Assembly (NCBI RefSeq): GCF_018623035.1
Contig: NZ_CP076023.1
Location: forward strand, 1,736,001-1,800,000
Direction of reading: 5' to 3'
Length of the DNA stretch: 64,000 bases
Source of the DNA: Cellulomonas dongxiuzhuiae
GTDB taxonomy: Bacteria > Actinomycetota > Actinomycetes > Actinomycetales > Cellulomonadaceae
Of this stretch, positions 1 through 10,108 are shown piece after piece. Within the stretch, counting starts at the first letter, position 1. Each line of letters opens with the position of its first letter. A program made the position numbers and the translations under genes. The notes beneath the pieces are model-generated. The model saw only the letters and a list, made by a program, of their open reading frames with translations, was not told where the DNA came from and searched no databases.

Positions 1-43
1 AGCGGCCCGGCACGCCGCGACCCGCGAACGAGAGGCACCCACC

Positions 44-1321
44 GTGGCAGCTCCGCAGAACTACCTGGCGGTCATCAAGGTCGTCGGCATCGGCGGAGGC
101 GGCGTCAACGCCGTGAACCGCATGATCGAGGTCGGCCTCAAGGGTGTCGAGTTCATCGCCGTCAACACCGACGCCCAGGCGCTGCTCATGTCCGACGCCG
201 ACGTCAAGCTCGACGTCGGTCGTGAGCTCACGCGTGGGCTCGGGGCCGGTGCGGACCCGGAGGTCGGCAAGAGGGCCGCCGAGGACCACGCCGAGGAGAT
301 CGAGGACGTCCTGCGGGGCGCCGACATGGTCTTCGTCACCGCGGGTGAGGGTGGCGGCACCGGGACGGGCGGCGCGCCCGTCGTCGCGCGGATCGCGCGC
401 TCGCTGGGCGCCCTGACCATCGGTGTCGTGACGCGTCCGTTCACGTTCGAGGGCCGCCGGCGCTCGGTCCAGGCCGACGCGGGCATCGACGCCCTGCGCG
501 CCGAGGTCGACACGCTCATCGTCATCCCGAACGACCGGCTGCTGTCGATCTCGGACCGGTCGGTCTCGGTCCTCGACGCGTTCCACTCCGCGGACCAGGT
601 GCTGCTGTCCGGCGTCCAGGGCATCACCGACCTCATCACCACGCCGGGGCTCATCAACCTGGACTTCGCGGACGTGAAGTCCGTGATGCAGGGCGCCGGG
701 TCCGCCCTCATGGGCATCGGCTTCGCACGCGGCGAGGACCGTGCCGTCCAGGCGGCCGAGATGGCGATCTCGTCACCGCTGCTCGAGGCGAGCATCGACG
801 GTGCGCACGGCGTCCTGCTCTCGATCCAGGGCGGGTCGGACCTCGGTCTGTTCGAGATCAACGAGGCGGCGCGCCTCGTGCAGGAGGCGGCGCACGCCGA
901 GGCCAACATCATCTTCGGTGCGGTCATCGACGACGCGCTCGGCGACGAGGTCCGCGTCACGGTCATCGCGGCCGGGTTCGACAACGGCGGTCCGGTCGTC
1001 CGCCGCGACGCGCGCGCGCTCGGTCAGGTCAGCGGTGCGACCGCACGGCAGATCCCGGCCGTGGCTCCCGTGACGAGCCTGCCGAGCGCCCCCTCGACGC
1101 CCAGCCCTCGATCGGTCCAGGTGCCGGACGAGGACCTGGTCCCCGTCGGCACGGGTCGTGCCGGCCGCCCGGGCGAGGTCCAGCGGCCCGAGGTCCCCAC
1201 GTTCCTGCCGTCGCAGGGCGAGCCCGCCCCCGCCACGGGCTCGCTCGAGGTGCCGCGCGTGCTCGCGGAGGACGCGCGGCGCGACCGTGACGAGCTCGAC
1301 GTGCCGGACTTCCTCAAGTAG
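44..1321 (+). CDS. ftsZ: Cell division GTPase FtsZ
   Basis: Tubulin-like GTPase that polymerises into the cytokinetic Z ring at midcell. The 425-residue protein has the N-terminal nucleotide-binding segment [15 protein letters not shown] near residues 13-27, and the tubulin signature GGGTGTG at about 103-109. The T7 region lies around [12 protein letters not shown] Pro-rich linker follows from about residue 335, then the conserved C-terminal peptide DVPDFLK that binds SepF and other division partners. The GTG start follows a GAGAGG ribosome site at a normal distance, and the N-terminus matches actinobacterial FtsZ. The stop lies 4 nt before pgeF, so the two are probably cotranscribed. Upstream division genes would lie outside the window. 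Confidence 0.98.
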   Translation: MAAPQNYLAVIKVVGIGGGGVNAVNRMIEVGLKGVEFIAVNTDAQALLMSDADVKLDVGRELTRGLGAGADPEVGKRAAEDHAEEIEDVLRGADMVFVTAGEGGGTGTGGAPVVARIARSLGALTIGVVTRPFTFEGRRRSVQADAGIDALRAEVDTLIVIPNDRLLSISDRSVSVLDAFHSADQVLLSGVQGITDLITTPGLINLDFADVKSVMQGAGSALMGIGFARGEDRAVQAAEMAISSPLLEASIDGAHGVLLSIQGGSDLGLFEINEAARLVQEAAHAEANIIFGAVIDDALGDEVRVTVIAAGFDNGGPVVRRDARALGQVSGATARQIPAVAPVTSLPSAPSTPSPRSVQVPDEDLVPVGTGRAGRPGEVQRPEVPTFLPSQGEPAPATGSLEVPRVLAEDARRDRDELDVPDFLK

Positions 1322-1325
1322 ACCC

Positions 1326-2111
1326 GTGCACGAGCGCCCGGGGCCGACGGCCGACGTCCTGCTGGACGTCGTGCCGCTCGGCCCCGGCGTGCTCGCCGGG
1401 TTCACCTCCCGCACCGGTGGCGCGTCGGCGGCGCCGTGGCAGGGACTCAACCTCGGCCTGCACGTCGGTGACGACCCCGACGTCGTGGCGGCCAACCGGC
1501 AGGCCCTCGAGCGGCGGGTCGGTGTCCCCGTCGTCTTCGCCACGCAGGTCCACGGGTCCGACGTCCTGGTCGTCGGTGACGCGGGCGACGACGGTGAGCG
1601 CGGCGACGGCCTCGTGACGCGGTCATGCGACGTCGCACTGGGCGTGTACGTCGCCGACTGCGCGCCGGTGCTGCTCGCCGACCCCGTGGCACGCGTGGTG
1701 GCCGCCGCGCACGCCGGGCGCCCCGGGCTGGTCGCCGGCGTCCTGCAGGCCACGCTCGACGCGATGGTGCGAGCCGGCGCCGACCCGGGCCGTGTGGTCG
1801 CGGCGGTCGGCCCGTGCATCGCGGGCGCGTCGTACGAGGTGCCGGCCGCCATGCGCGACGACGTCGCCGCGGTGGTGCCCGAGGCCGCGTCCCGGACCAC
1901 GAGCGGGACGCCCGCCGTCGACCTCGCCGCGGGCGTACGAGCGGTGCTGCTGCGCTGCGGGGTCGCGTCGGTGCACGTCGACGGCCGCGACACCTACGCC
2001 GACCCGGCGCTGTACTCCCACCGGCGGGCGGTGCACGACCGCGCAGCGGCGACCGGACGGTCGGCCGGGGTCGTGCGGCTGCTCCCCGGGGCCCGTCCGC
2101 CCGGGGGGTGA
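1326..2111 (+). CDS. pgeF: Peptidoglycan editing factor / multicopper purine nucleoside phosphorylase family (YfiH, PgeF)
   Basis: Member of the YfiH/PgeF family (cytosolic, about 261 residues). Other members act as purine nucleoside phosphorylases/adenosine deaminases, or keep wrong amino acids out of peptidoglycan precursors. The three metal ligands are visible: His76 in TQVHGSD, Cys112 in VADCAPVLL and His129 in AAHAGRPGL. The usual HAGWRG motif reads HAGRPG. I chose the GTG at 1326, four bases after the ftsZ stop, because the protein then begins where family members do; an open frame runs further upstream inside ftsZ. The position directly after ftsZ is conserved in actinobacteria. The exact substrate cannot be told from sequence. 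Confidence 0.93.
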   Translation: MHERPGPTADVLLDVVPLGPGVLAGFTSRTGGASAAPWQGLNLGLHVGDDPDVVAANRQALERRVGVPVVFATQVHGSDVLVVGDAGDDGERGDGLVTRSCDVALGVYVADCAPVLLADPVARVVAAAHAGRPGLVAGVLQATLDAMVRAGADPGRVVAAVGPCIAGASYEVPAAMRDDVAAVVPEAASRTTSGTPAVDLAAGVRAVLLRCGVASVHVDGRDTYADPALYSHRRAVHDRAAATGRSAGVVRLLPGARPPGG

Positions 2112-2168
2112 CGTCCGCAGGCCGGTCGCGACACGCCCGCGTGTCGGCGCGCTGCCGCTGCCACCCGT

Positions 2169-2177
2169 TGCTAGCGT
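2169..2177 (+). promoter_or_regulatory. Candidate extended -10 promoter for sepF
   Basis: The sequence TGC-TAGCGT fits an extended -10 (TGn-TAnnnT) about 120 nt before the sepF start, in the 190-bp gap after pgeF. No convincing -35 is seen. It would give sepF, yggT and perhaps divIVA a promoter independent of ftsZ. Confidence 0.35.
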
Positions 2178-2300
2178 GACCAGCGCTGGGACGTTTCGAC
2201 ACCACCCCCGCACCGCACCGGCACCGGCCGGACCGGCGGTGCCCGGGCGGTGAGGCGGGCCGCACGAGTCGGGGAGGCCCGGCGGATGGGAGACGACGCG

Positions 2301-2780
2301 ATGGCCGGAGCGCTGCGCAAGACGATGCTGTACCTCGGCCTGGCCGACGACCGGTCCGACCACGAGGAGTACCTCGAGGAGTACGAGGAGGCGGAGGTCG
2401 CCGTGCCGGAGGACACCTACGAGGCGCAGGTGATGCCCCTGCACCGCACGCCGCGGGTGCAGGCCGCACCCGCGCCGCGCGAGGCGGGTGACCTTCGTCG
2501 GATCACGACGATCCACCCGCGGTCGTACAACGACGCGCGCAAGATCGGCGAGGCCTTCCGCGAGGGCACTCCCGTCATCATGAACCTGACCGACATGGAC
2601 GACGCGGACGCCAAGCGGCTCGTGGACTTCTCGGCCGGCTTGATCTTCGGCCTGCACGGAGCGATCGAGCGGGTGACGAGCAAGGTCTTCCTGCTCTCGC
2701 CGGCGCACGTCGAGCTGGCCGGTGACGCCACGAGCACCCCGGAGCCAGCGGCACGTGCCGGCTTCTACAACCAGAGCTGA
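2301..2780 (+). CDS. sepF: Cell division protein SepF
   Basis: Membrane-tethering and bundling partner of FtsZ; it binds the FtsZ C-terminal peptide at the division site. The 159-residue product starts [16 protein letters not shown], the amphipathic membrane-binding helix of actinobacterial SepF. An acidic linker ([13 protein letters not shown]) follows, then the C-terminal core with [19 protein letters not shown] and [18 protein letters not shown]. The ATG at 2301 was chosen because GGGAG sits about 8 nt upstream and the protein then starts at the amphipathic helix; in-frame GTG (2250) and ATG (2286) lie upstream. Location between ftsZ and divIVA is the standard actinobacterial order. Confidence 0.96.
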   Translation: MAGALRKTMLYLGLADDRSDHEEYLEEYEEAEVAVPEDTYEAQVMPLHRTPRVQAAPAPREAGDLRRITTIHPRSYNDARKIGEAFREGTPVIMNLTDMDDADAKRLVDFSAGLIFGLHGAIERVTSKVFLLSPAHVELAGDATSTPEPAARAGFYNQS

Positions 2781-2783
2781 CGC

Positions 2784-3068
2784 GTGGACCTGATCCGTAG
2801 CCTGCTCTACCTGGTCGTCCTGGTCTTCTTCCTGCTGCTGCTCGTGCGCCTCGTGCTGGACTGGGTCCAGTTCTTCGCTCGCGACTGGCGCCCGACGGGG
2901 ATCGCCCTGGTGGTGGCGGAGGTCACGTACTCCGTGACCGACCCGCCGCTGCGTCTGCTGCGCAGGTTCCTGCCGCCGCTCACGCTTGGGTCGGTGCGTC
3001 TGGACCTCGCGTTCCTCGTCCTCGCACTGACCTGCTCCCTGCTGCTGTCCGTCCTCGGGGGGGTGTGA
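2784..3068 (+). CDS. YggT family membrane protein
   Basis: Small integral membrane protein of 94 residues with two hydrophobic segments, roughly residues 5-25 and 70-92. The loop between them holds the family's conserved region (DPPLRLLRRFLPPL). YggT proteins are common beside sepF and divIVA in Gram-positives and are linked to division, but their molecular role is not established. The GTG start lies 3 nt after the sepF stop, so the genes are tightly coupled. Confidence 0.9.
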   Translation: MDLIRSLLYLVVLVFFLLLLVRLVLDWVQFFARDWRPTGIALVVAEVTYSVTDPPLRLLRRFLPPLTLGSVRLDLAFLVLALTCSLLLSVLGGV

Positions 3069-3237
3069 GCAACTCCGCGACACGCCCCGGCGCGGGTTGC
3101 GACACGCCGGGCGCAGCGCGCTGCACAGGAGTGTCGGGAGGCGTGCGCCCCCCGGATTCTCCGCTACCGTGGCCCGAGGTGGTCGGTGGACTGACTACCG
3201 CCGGCCAGAGCCAGTACGACCGACAGAGGTGACGACG

Positions 3238-3924
3238 ATGGCACTGCTCACCGCAGACGACGTCCTGAACAAGAAGTTCCAGGCGACGAAGTTCCGGGAA
3301 GGCTACGACCAGGACGAGGTCGACGACTTCCTGGACGAGGTCGTCAACACCCTGCGGGACGTCCAGGGCGAGAACGACGACCTGAAGACCAAGCTGGCCG
3401 CGGCCGAGCGTCGCATCGCCGAGCTCAGCCGGGCCGGTGCCCAGCAGGCCGCCCCGGCACCGAAGCCCGAGCCCACGCCGGAGCCGACGCCGGCACCCGC
3501 GCCGGTGCAGCCGGCGCCCGTGCCCGCGCTGGCCCAGCCGCCCGTCACGTCGGCGTCCGCGCCCGTGCGCGGCAACGAGCCCGAGTCGGCCACCGGCATG
3601 CTCGCCCTGGCCCAGAAGCTGCACGACGACTACGTGCGCAGCGGCCAGGAGGAGTCGGACCGGCTCATCAACGAGGCGAAGACCCGGGCCAACCGCATCG
3701 TGCGCGAGGCCGAGGAGACGTCGCAGCGCACGCTCGGCCAGCTCGAGCAGGAGCGCTCGCTCCTGGAGCGCAAGATCGACGAGCTGCGGGTCTTCGAGCG
3801 GGACTACCGCACGCGGCTCAAGAGCTACCTCGAGAACCTCCTCGGAGACCTGGAGAACCGCGGCAACGCGCTGCCGCCGCGGTCGGGCCAGGGCCAGCCC
3901 GTGCCGGAGAACCAGAGCATCTGA
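3238..3924 (+). CDS. divIVA: DivIVA / Wag31 polar growth scaffold
   Basis: Coiled-coil protein that senses negative membrane curvature and recruits the cell-wall elongation machinery at the poles of actinobacteria. The 228-residue product has the N-terminal lipid-binding DivIVA domain (residues about 3-35, LTADDVLNKKFQATKFREGYDQDEVDDFL). A first coiled coil runs to about 75, followed by an Ala/Pro-rich spacer (about 78-125) typical of Wag31, and a long C-terminal coiled coil (about 130-215). The ATG has AGAGGTGA upstream. It is separated from yggT by 170 bp and followed by a strong hairpin, so it may also be transcribed alone. Confidence 0.96.
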   Translation: MALLTADDVLNKKFQATKFREGYDQDEVDDFLDEVVNTLRDVQGENDDLKTKLAAAERRIAELSRAGAQQAAPAPKPEPTPEPTPAPAPVQPAPVPALAQPPVTSASAPVRGNEPESATGMLALAQKLHDDYVRSGQEESDRLINEAKTRANRIVREAEETSQRTLGQLEQERSLLERKIDELRVFERDYRTRLKSYLENLLGDLENRGNALPPRSGQGQPVPENQSI

Positions 3925-3932
3925 CCCACCTC

Positions 3933-3966
3933 CGCCGCCGGGGACGCGTGCCCGTCCCCGGCGGCG
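3933..3966 (+). terminator. Terminator-like hairpin after divIVA
   Basis: A perfect 14-bp G/C-rich inverted repeat (3933-3946 with 3953-3966) with a 6-nt loop begins 8 nt after the divIVA stop. No T-run follows, as is usual for actinobacterial terminators. Confidence 0.7.
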
Positions 3967-4104
3967 TCGTCGCGCCCGGTCCCGGGCCCCGCGGACGTCC
4001 TGACGGCGGACCCCCCGGGGCCCTCGTGCTTCCCCTCTGCACATGTGGGCACCCGCAGGTCGGCGCGGCGTGTCGCCGCTGCCGGGGGTGCCCGATCCGT
4101 GCTG

Positions 4105-4133
4105 TTGTGCCCGGACGCAGACGCGCATACAGT
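4105..4133 (+). promoter_or_regulatory. Sigma-70-like promoter for the TraR/DksA gene
   Basis: TTGTGC (4105-4110) and TACAGT (4128-4133) are separated by 17 bp. Transcription would begin near 4140, about 20 nt before the GTG start. Confidence 0.55.
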
Positions 4134-4161
4134 CGCGGAACTCGAGACGGGGGGAACGTCC

Positions 4162-4620
4162 GTGATCATGAACGACGCATTGAGCACACTGACGATGGGG
4201 TCCGACGAGCTACGGGACGCACTGGTGGGTCTCCTACCGGTGCGTGAAGGTGAGGTGCCGTGGACCCGCAGCGAGATCGACGAGGTCGCCGAGGACCTCG
4301 CAGCCGACCGTGAACGGCTCGCCGCCGAGCTGACCGCGGCCGGCGCCGAGCTCTCCGACCTGCTGCGCAACTCCGGCGACGGCGCCGGCGACGATCAGGC
4401 GGACTCCGGCTCGTCCGCGCTCGAGCGCGAGCACGAGCTCACGCTGGTCAACAACACGCGGGACCTGCTGGACCAGACCGTGCACGCCCTCGACCGCCTG
4501 GCAGCAGGGACCTTCGGGGTCTGCGAGTCCTGCGGGCAGGCCATCGGCAAGGCGCGCCTGCAGGCGTTCCCGCGCGCGATGCTGTGCGTGACCTGCAAGC
4601 AGCGCGAGGAGCGCCGCTGA
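4162..4620 (+). CDS. TraR/DksA-type C4 zinc-finger protein
   Basis: Predicted RNA-polymerase secondary-channel type regulator of the DksA/TraR family, 152 residues. An N-terminal helical coiled-coil region (about 35-115) is followed by the zinc finger Cys121-x2-Cys124-x17-Cys142-x2-Cys145 (CESCGQAIGK...LCVTC). GTG 4162 is preferred because GGGGGGAA lies just upstream; ATG 4168 and ATG 4195 are in-frame alternatives. In actinobacteria this gene commonly sits between divIVA and lspA. Binding to RNA polymerase is inferred from the family; no specific target is evident here. Confidence 0.85.
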   Translation: MIMNDALSTLTMGSDELRDALVGLLPVREGEVPWTRSEIDEVAEDLAADRERLAAELTAAGAELSDLLRNSGDGAGDDQADSGSSALEREHELTLVNNTRDLLDQTVHALDRLAAGTFGVCESCGQAIGKARLQAFPRAMLCVTCKQREERR

Positions 4621-4628
4621 GCCGCCCG

Positions 4629-4634
4629 TAGACT
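4629..4634 (+). promoter_or_regulatory. Leaderless -10 element of lspA
   Basis: TAGACT ends 6 nt before the GTG of lspA and no Shine-Dalgarno is present, so transcription probably starts at or next to the start codon. Confidence 0.55.
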
Positions 4635-4640
4635 CCAGCA

Positions 4641-5288
4641 GTGCCCACGAAGGACGACGCGACAGCTCTGCCCGACGACCCGTCGCCGTCCGCCGCGACC
4701 GCGGCGGACGGCGACGGGTCCGTCCCGGCCTCCGACGACGTGCCACCGGAGCGTCGTCGCCGACTGCTCCGCGGCCTTGTGGGCCTCACGCTGGTCGTGC
4801 TCGTGATCGACCAGCTCACGAAGGTGTGGGCGGTCCACGCGCTCGAGCCGCGCGAGCGCACGGCCCTGCTGGGTGACCTGTTCGGTCTGCAGCTCGTGCG
4901 CAACCCGGGAGCGGCGCTGTCGATCGCCACCGGGATGACGTGGGTGCTGACGATCGTCGCGGTGGTCGTCGTCGTCGTCATCGCCCGGGTGTCCCGGCGG
5001 ATCGGCTCGGGGAGCTGGGCCGTGGCGCTCGGCCTGCTGCTCGGTGGAGCGCTGGGCAACCTCGCGGACAGGCTGCTGCGCGAGCCCGGGCCGCTGCGCG
5101 GGCACGTCATCGACTTCCTCGCGTACGGGCGGCTCTTCGTCGGCAACGTCGCGGACATCGCGATCGTCGTCGCGGCCGGTCTCATCGTGTGGTTGACCGC
5201 CCGGGGCGTCCACGTCGACGGGACGCGCGACGAGCGGCACGACGAGGAACGCACGGTCGAGGTCGACGCGCCGGGGAGCGCCGCGTGA
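4641..5288 (+). CDS. lspA: Lipoprotein signal peptidase (signal peptidase II)
   Basis: Integral membrane aspartyl protease that removes the signal peptide of lipid-modified prolipoproteins. The 215-residue protein has an acidic N-terminal extension of about 35 residues, then four membrane segments (about 42-58, 100-117, 125-140 and 168-188). Catalytic aspartates are Asp143 in GNLADR and Asp172 in [18 protein letters not shown] at about 87-96 matches the family's NxGxA motif. A charged C-terminal tail follows. It overlaps rluD by GTGA, so the two genes are translationally coupled. Confidence 0.96.
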   Translation: MPTKDDATALPDDPSPSAATAADGDGSVPASDDVPPERRRRLLRGLVGLTLVVLVIDQLTKVWAVHALEPRERTALLGDLFGLQLVRNPGAALSIATGMTWVLTIVAVVVVVVIARVSRRIGSGSWAVALGLLLGGALGNLADRLLREPGPLRGHVIDFLAYGRLFVGNVADIAIVVAAGLIVWLTARGVHVDGTRDERHDEERTVEVDAPGSAA

Positions 5289-6220
5289 GCGGCACGCGGG
5301 CGCTGCCCGTGCCCGACGGCCTGGCGGGAGAGCGCGTGGACGCCGCGCTCGCGCGGCTGCTCGGTCTGTCGCGCACCCGCGCGGCCGAGCTCGCGGCCGA
5401 GGGTGCCGTGCGGGTCGACGGCCGTCCCGCGGGCAAGTCCGACAGGCTCGTCGCCGGCGCGTACCTCGAGGTCGACCTGACGCCCGCCGCGCCGACGGCC
5501 CCGGCCGTGGTCCCGGAGCCCGTGCCGGGCATGCGGATCGTGCACGACGACGACGACCTCGTCGTCATCGACAAGCCGGTCGGTGTCGCGGCGCACCCGT
5601 CGCCGGGCTGGTCCGGGCCGACCGTGGTCGGCGCGCTCGCGGCGACCGGCTACCGGATCTCGACGTCGGGCGCGGCCGAGCGGCAGGGGATCGTGCACCG
5701 CCTCGACGCGGGCACGTCGGGCCTCATGGTCGTCGCCAAGAGCGAGCACGCCTACACGGTCCTCAAGCGCGCATTCAAGGAGCGCACGGTCGAGAAGGTC
5801 TACCACGCGCTCGCGCAGGGGCACCCGTCGCCGACAACGGGCACCATCGACGCGCCGATCGGCCGGCACCCGTCCTCGGACTGGAAGTTCGCGGTCGTCG
5901 CCGACGGCAAGCCGTCGATCACGCACTACGAGGTCCTGGAGATGCTGCCCGGTGCGTCGCTGGTGGAGGTGCACCTCGAGACGGGTCGCACGCACCAGAT
6001 CCGCGTGCACTTCGCCGCGCTGCGGCACAGCCTCGTGGGCGATCTCACGTACGGCGCGGACCCGGCGCTCGCCGAGCGCCTCGGCCTGACGCGGCAGTGG
6101 CTGCACGCGATGCGCCTGGGGTTCGAGCACCCGGGGACCGGGCAGTGGTTCGAGGCGACCAGCGAGTACCCCGCCGACCTCGCCGCGGCCCTCGAGACGC
6201 TCCGGGGTGCGTACGCCTGA
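5285..6220 (+). CDS. rluD: RluA-family 23S rRNA pseudouridine synthase (RluD-like)
   Basis: Isomerises uridine to pseudouridine in rRNA. The 311-residue protein carries an N-terminal S4 RNA-binding domain (about 11-68). The RluA catalytic domain follows, with HRLDAGTSG containing catalytic Asp141 and the downstream [12 protein letters not shown] motif at about 234-245. The GTG start overlaps the lspA stop. The lspA-rluD pair is widely conserved. Assignment to RluD rather than another RluA subtype rests on length and context. Confidence 0.9.
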   Translation: MSGTRALPVPDGLAGERVDAALARLLGLSRTRAAELAAEGAVRVDGRPAGKSDRLVAGAYLEVDLTPAAPTAPAVVPEPVPGMRIVHDDDDLVVIDKPVGVAAHPSPGWSGPTVVGALAATGYRISTSGAAERQGIVHRLDAGTSGLMVVAKSEHAYTVLKRAFKERTVEKVYHALAQGHPSPTTGTIDAPIGRHPSSDWKFAVVADGKPSITHYEVLEMLPGASLVEVHLETGRTHQIRVHFAALRHSLVGDLTYGADPALAERLGLTRQWLHAMRLGFEHPGTGQWFEATSEYPADLAAALETLRGAYA

Positions 6221-6237
6221 GCGTCCGTGGGGCGACG

Positions 6238-6243
6238 TAGGAT
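6238..6243 (+). promoter_or_regulatory. Leaderless -10 element of dnaE
   Basis: TAGGAT ends 7 nt before the dnaE ATG at 6251, with no ribosome binding site between them. Confidence 0.5.
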
Positions 6244-6250
6244 CGCCCTC

Positions 6251-9200
6251 ATGGCTGCTGGAGGATCCCCGGACCCGTCTTTCGTCCACCTCCACGTGCA
6301 CAGCGAGTACTCGATGCTCGACGGGGCCGCACGCATCGGCGAGATGCTCGACGAGGCGGGTCGTCTGGGCCAGACGGCGATGGCGATCACCGACCACGGC
6401 TACCTGTTCGGCGCCTTCGAGTTCTGGCAGAAGGCGACCGACCGGGGCATCAAGCCGATCATCGGCGTCGAGGCGTACGTCACACCGGGCACCAGCCGGT
6501 TCGACCAGAACCGCGTCCGGTGGGGCGAGGCGCACCAGGCGGCCGACGACGTCTCGGCGCGCGGTGCCTACACGCACCTGACGCTGCTGAGCCGCACCAC
6601 CGAGGGCATGCACAACCTGTTCCGGATGGGTTCGCTCGCCTCGGTCGAGGGTCAGATGGGCAAGTGGCCCCGGATGGACCGTGAGCTGCTCTCCCGGTAC
6701 GCGGACGGCCTGATCGCGACGAGCGGGTGCCCCTCGGGCGAGATCCAGACGCGGCTGCGGCTGGGCCACTACGACGAGGCGCTGCGTGCCGCGGGCGAGC
6801 TGCAGGACATCTTCGGCAAGCAGCACTTCTTCATCGAGGTCATGGACCACGGCCTGGACATCGAGCGTCGGGTCATCAAGGACCTGCTCCGCGTCGCCGA
6901 GGGCATCGGCGCACCGCTCGTCGCGACCAACGACCTGCACTACACGCGTGAGGAGGACGCCCACGCGCACGAGGTGCTGCTCGCGGTGCAGTCCGGGTCC
7001 ACCCTCGACGAGCCGACGAGCGACCAGGGCGGCAGCCGGTTCGCGTTCGGCGGCACGGGGTACTACGTGAAGTCGGCGGCGGAGATGCGCCGCACGTGGG
7101 CCGAGCTCCCGGAGGCGTGCGACAACACGCTGCTGGTCGCCGAGCAGTGCGACGTGAAGTTCAACACCGGTGCCAACTACATGCCGCGCTTCCCCGTCCC
7201 CGCGGGCGAGAACGAGGACTCCTGGTTCATCAAGGAGGTCGAGCAGGGCCTCCTGCGCCGGTACCACGGGTCGGTCCCGGACGCCGTGCGCAAGCAGGCG
7301 GACTACGAGACGGGCGTCATCACGCAGCTCGGCTTCTCGGGCTACTTCCTCGTCGTCGCGGACTTCATCAACTGGGCCAAGAAGCAGGGCATCCGCGTGG
7401 GCCCCGGTCGTGGGTCCGCGGCCGGCTCGATGGCGTCGTACGCGGTCGGCATCACCGAGCTCGACCCGCTCGAGCACGGCCTGATCTTCGAGCGGTTCCT
7501 CAACCCCGAGCGCGTGTCGTGGCCCGACGTCGACGTCGACTTCGACGAGCGCCGTCGGGGTGAGGTCATCCGCTACGTGAGCGACAAGTACGGCGACGAC
7601 CGGGTCTGCCAGATCGTCACGTACGGCACGATCAAGGCCAAGCAGGCGCTCAAGGACGCGTCGCGCGTGCTGGGCTTCCCCTTCGCCATGGGGGAGAAGC
7701 TCACCAAGGCCATGCCGCCGCCCGTCATGGGCAAGGACATCCCGCTGTCCGGCATGTACGACCCCGAGCACCCCCGGTACGCCGAGGCCGACGAGTTCCG
7801 GCAGGTGGTCGCGGCGGACCCCGAGGCGCAGCGCGTGCTCGAGACCGCGCGCGGCCTGGAGAACCTCAAGCGCCAGTGGGGCGTGCACGCGGCCGGCGTC
7901 ATCATGTCGAGCGAGCCGCTGCTCGACATCATCCCGATCATGAAGCGCCCCCAGGACGGCGCGATCATCACGCAGTTCGACCAGCCGGCGTCCGAGGCGC
8001 TCGGGCTGATCAAGATGGACTTCCTGGGTCTGCGCAACCTGACGATCCTCGACGACGCGCTCGAGAACATCGTGATGAACGGCAAGCCGGCGATCCTCAT
8101 CGAGGAGGTCCCGCTCGACGACCCCGCGACCTACGAGCTGCTGGGCCGGGGCGACACGCTCGGTGTCTTCCAGCTCGACGGCGGGCCGATGCGCTCGCTG
8201 CTCCGGCAGATGCGGCCCGACAACTTCGAGGACATCTCCGCCGTCATCGCGCTGTACCGGCCCGGCCCGATGGGCATGAACTCGCACGTCAACTACGCGC
8301 TGCGCAAGAACGGCCTGCAGGAGATCGAGCCGATCCACCCGGAGCTGGTCGAGCCGCTCCAGGACGTGGTCGGCGTCACGCACGGCCTGATCGTCTACCA
8401 GGAGCAGGTGCAGAAGGCCGCCCAGGTGCTCGCCGGCTACTCGCTCGGACAGGCCGACCTGCTGCGTCGTGCGATGGGCAAGAAGAAGCAGGAGGTGCTC
8501 GACAAGGAGTTCGTGCCCTTCCAGGCGGGCATGCGCGAGCGCGGGTACTCCGACGCCGCCATCCAGGCCGTGTGGGACGTGCTCGTGCCGTTCGCCGGCT
8601 ACGCGTTCAACAAGGCGCACTCGGCGGCGTACGGCGTCGTGTCGTACTGGACCGGCTTCCTCAAGGCGAACTACCCGACCGAGTACATGGCGGCGCTGCT
8701 CACGAGCGTCCGCGACGACAAGGACAAGTCGGCGCTGTACCTCGGCGAGTGCCGGCACATGGGCATCACCGTGCTGCCGCCGGACGTCAACTCGTCGTCC
8801 GCGAACTTCACGGCCGTCGGGGTGGACATCCGCTTCGGCCTGACCGCGGTGCGCAACGTCGGTGCCAACGTGGTCGACGCGATCGTGGCGGCGCGCGAGG
8901 AGAAGGGCGCCTTCACGTCCTTCACCGACTTCCTCGACAAGGTGCCGGCCGTCGTCTGCAACAAGCGGACGATCGAGTCGCTCATCAAGGCGGGGGCGTT
9001 CGACTCCCTCGGGCACCCGCGCCGCGCGCTGCTGCTCGTGCACGAGCAGGCCGTCGACGCGGTCATCGACGTCAAGCGCAAGGAGGCCACGGGGCAGTTC
9101 GACCTGTTCGCCGACCTGGCGGGCGACGACGAGACCGGCTCCGGCATCGCCGTGACGATCCCGGACCTGCCGGACTGGGACAAGAAGCAGCGCCTCGCGT

Positions 9201-9814
9201 TCGAGCGCGAGATGCTCGGGCTGTACGTCTCGGACCACCCGCTGTCGGGGCTGGAGCACGTGCTCTCGGCGCAGGCGGACGTGTCGATCGCGACGCTGAA
9301 CGCCGACGAGGCGCGCCCGGACGGCTCGACCGTGGTGGTCGCGGGCCTGGTGACGAGCCTGCAGCGCAAGATGTCCAAGCAGGGCAACCCGTGGGCGGCG
9401 GTGACCCTCGAGGACATGGAGGGCTCGGTCGAGATCATGTTCTTCGGCGAGACGTACCTCGCCTACTCGACGGTGCTGGCCGAGGACGCGGTCCTCGTCG
9501 TGCGGGGGCGCGTGCGCCGCCGTGACGACACGATGCAGCTGCAGGCGATGGAGGTGTCGATCCCGGACACGTCGCAGGGGGCGGACTCGCCCGTGGTCGT
9601 GTCGTTGTCGGAGGGGCGCTGCACGCCGCCCGTGGTCGAGCGGCTGCGCGAGGTGCTCTCGACGCATCCCGGTGTCACCGAGGTGCACCTGCGGCTGACG
9701 AGCCCGGGCCGGGCGGTCCTCATGCGGCTCGACGACGGACTGCGGGTCGAGCGGTCGCCGTCGCTGTTCGGGGACCTCAAGGCGCTGCTCGGGCCGAGCT
9801 GCCTGGCGTCCTGA
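6251..9814 (+). CDS. dnaE: DNA polymerase III alpha subunit (DnaE1)
   Basis: Catalytic subunit of the replicative DNA polymerase, 1187 residues, the normal length for DnaE1. It begins with the PHP domain ([25 protein letters not shown]; about residues 10-280). The C-family polymerase core follows, with [10 protein letters not shown] near 388-397 and the acidic catalytic motif [11 protein letters not shown] near 423-433. Next come the helix-hairpin-helix region and, at about 1030-1110, an OB fold ([19 protein letters not shown]). ATG 6251 was chosen over GTG 6227 because of the -10 element and the match to other DnaE1 N-termini. No intein or frameshift is seen. Confidence 0.98.
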   Translation: MAAGGSPDPSFVHLHVHSEYSMLDGAARIGEMLDEAGRLGQTAMAITDHGYLFGAFEFWQKATDRGIKPIIGVEAYVTPGTSRFDQNRVRWGEAHQAADDVSARGAYTHLTLLSRTTEGMHNLFRMGSLASVEGQMGKWPRMDRELLSRYADGLIATSGCPSGEIQTRLRLGHYDEALRAAGELQDIFGKQHFFIEVMDHGLDIERRVIKDLLRVAEGIGAPLVATNDLHYTREEDAHAHEVLLAVQSGSTLDEPTSDQGGSRFAFGGTGYYVKSAAEMRRTWAELPEACDNTLLVAEQCDVKFNTGANYMPRFPVPAGENEDSWFIKEVEQGLLRRYHGSVPDAVRKQADYETGVITQLGFSGYFLVVADFINWAKKQGIRVGPGRGSAAGSMASYAVGITELDPLEHGLIFERFLNPERVSWPDVDVDFDERRRGEVIRYVSDKYGDDRVCQIVTYGTIKAKQALKDASRVLGFPFAMGEKLTKAMPPPVMGKDIPLSGMYDPEHPRYAEADEFRQVVAADPEAQRVLETARGLENLKRQWGVHAAGVIMSSEPLLDIIPIMKRPQDGAIITQFDQPASEALGLIKMDFLGLRNLTILDDALENIVMNGKPAILIEEVPLDDPATYELLGRGDTLGVFQLDGGPMRSLLRQMRPDNFEDISAVIALYRPGPMGMNSHVNYALRKNGLQEIEPIHPELVEPLQDVVGVTHGLIVYQEQVQKAAQVLAGYSLGQADLLRRAMGKKKQEVLDKEFVPFQAGMRERGYSDAAIQAVWDVLVPFAGYAFNKAHSAAYGVVSYWTGFLKANYPTEYMAALLTSVRDDKDKSALYLGECRHMGITVLPPDVNSSSANFTAVGVDIRFGLTAVRNVGANVVDAIVAAREEKGAFTSFTDFLDKVPAVVCNKRTIESLIKAGAFDSLGHPRRALLLVHEQAVDAVIDVKRKEATGQFDLFADLAGDDETGSGIAVTIPDLPDWDKKQRLAFEREMLGLYVSDHPLSGLEHVLSAQADVSIATLNADEARPDGSTVVVAGLVTSLQRKMSKQGNPWAAVTLEDMEGSVEIMFFGETYLAYSTVLAEDAVLVVRGRVRRRDDTMQLQAMEVSIPDTSQGADSPVVVSLSEGRCTPPVVERLREVLSTHPGVTEVHLRLTSPGRAVLMRLDDGLRVERSPSLFGDLKALLGPSCLAS

Positions 9815-9830
9815 CGCGACGTGCGGGGGG

Positions 9831-10043
9831 TCAGCCCTCGACGGTCGCGCGCTGCACGCCACCGGGGAGGTCGACCTCGACCACGTCGCCGGGCCGCAGC
9901 TGCCGGCCGCGGCGGGTCTCGGGCTCGCCGTTCACGGTGACGGCGCCGTCGTCGAGCAGCGCGCGGGCCTGGCCGCCGGTGTCCGCGATGCCGCCGAGCT
10001 TGAGGAACTGGCCGAGGCGGATGGGCTCGTCGTCATGGGTCAC
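9831..10043 (-). CDS. S4-domain RNA-binding protein (YbcJ/RlbA-like)
   Basis: A 70-residue protein consisting of little more than one S4 RNA-binding domain ([48 protein letters not shown]). Such stand-alone S4 proteins are linked to ribosome-associated functions, but the target is unknown. GTG start. It converges on dnaE with a 16-bp gap and is divergent from the ArsR gene, sharing the 65-bp region that contains GTTATATAAC. Confidence 0.85.
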   Translation of the reverse strand: MTHDDEPIRLGQFLKLGGIADTGGQARALLDDGAVTVNGEPETRRGRQLRPGDVVEVDLPGGVQRATVEG

Positions 10044-10077
10044 GGTCCCAGTGTCGCAGGCGCTTCTTCACCCTTGT

Positions 10078-10087
10078 GTTATATAAC
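10078..10087. promoter_or_regulatory. AT-rich palindrome in a divergent promoter region
   Basis: GTTATATAAC is a perfect 10-bp palindrome and is strikingly AT-rich for this genome. It lies between the divergent S4-domain and ArsR genes. It could be a -10 element, an operator for the adjacent ArsR protein, or both. Confidence 0.35.
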
Positions 10088-10108
10088 GCGGCGCTCACAT
10101 ACTGCCTC

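Noticed and set aside
4448..9862. Very long open frame (about 1800 codons) on the minus strand opposite lspA, rluD and dnaE
   Set aside because: It is the antisense shadow of strongly biased GC codons; composition is His/Arg/Val/Leu-rich without any domain, and the opposite strand carries unmistakable genes.
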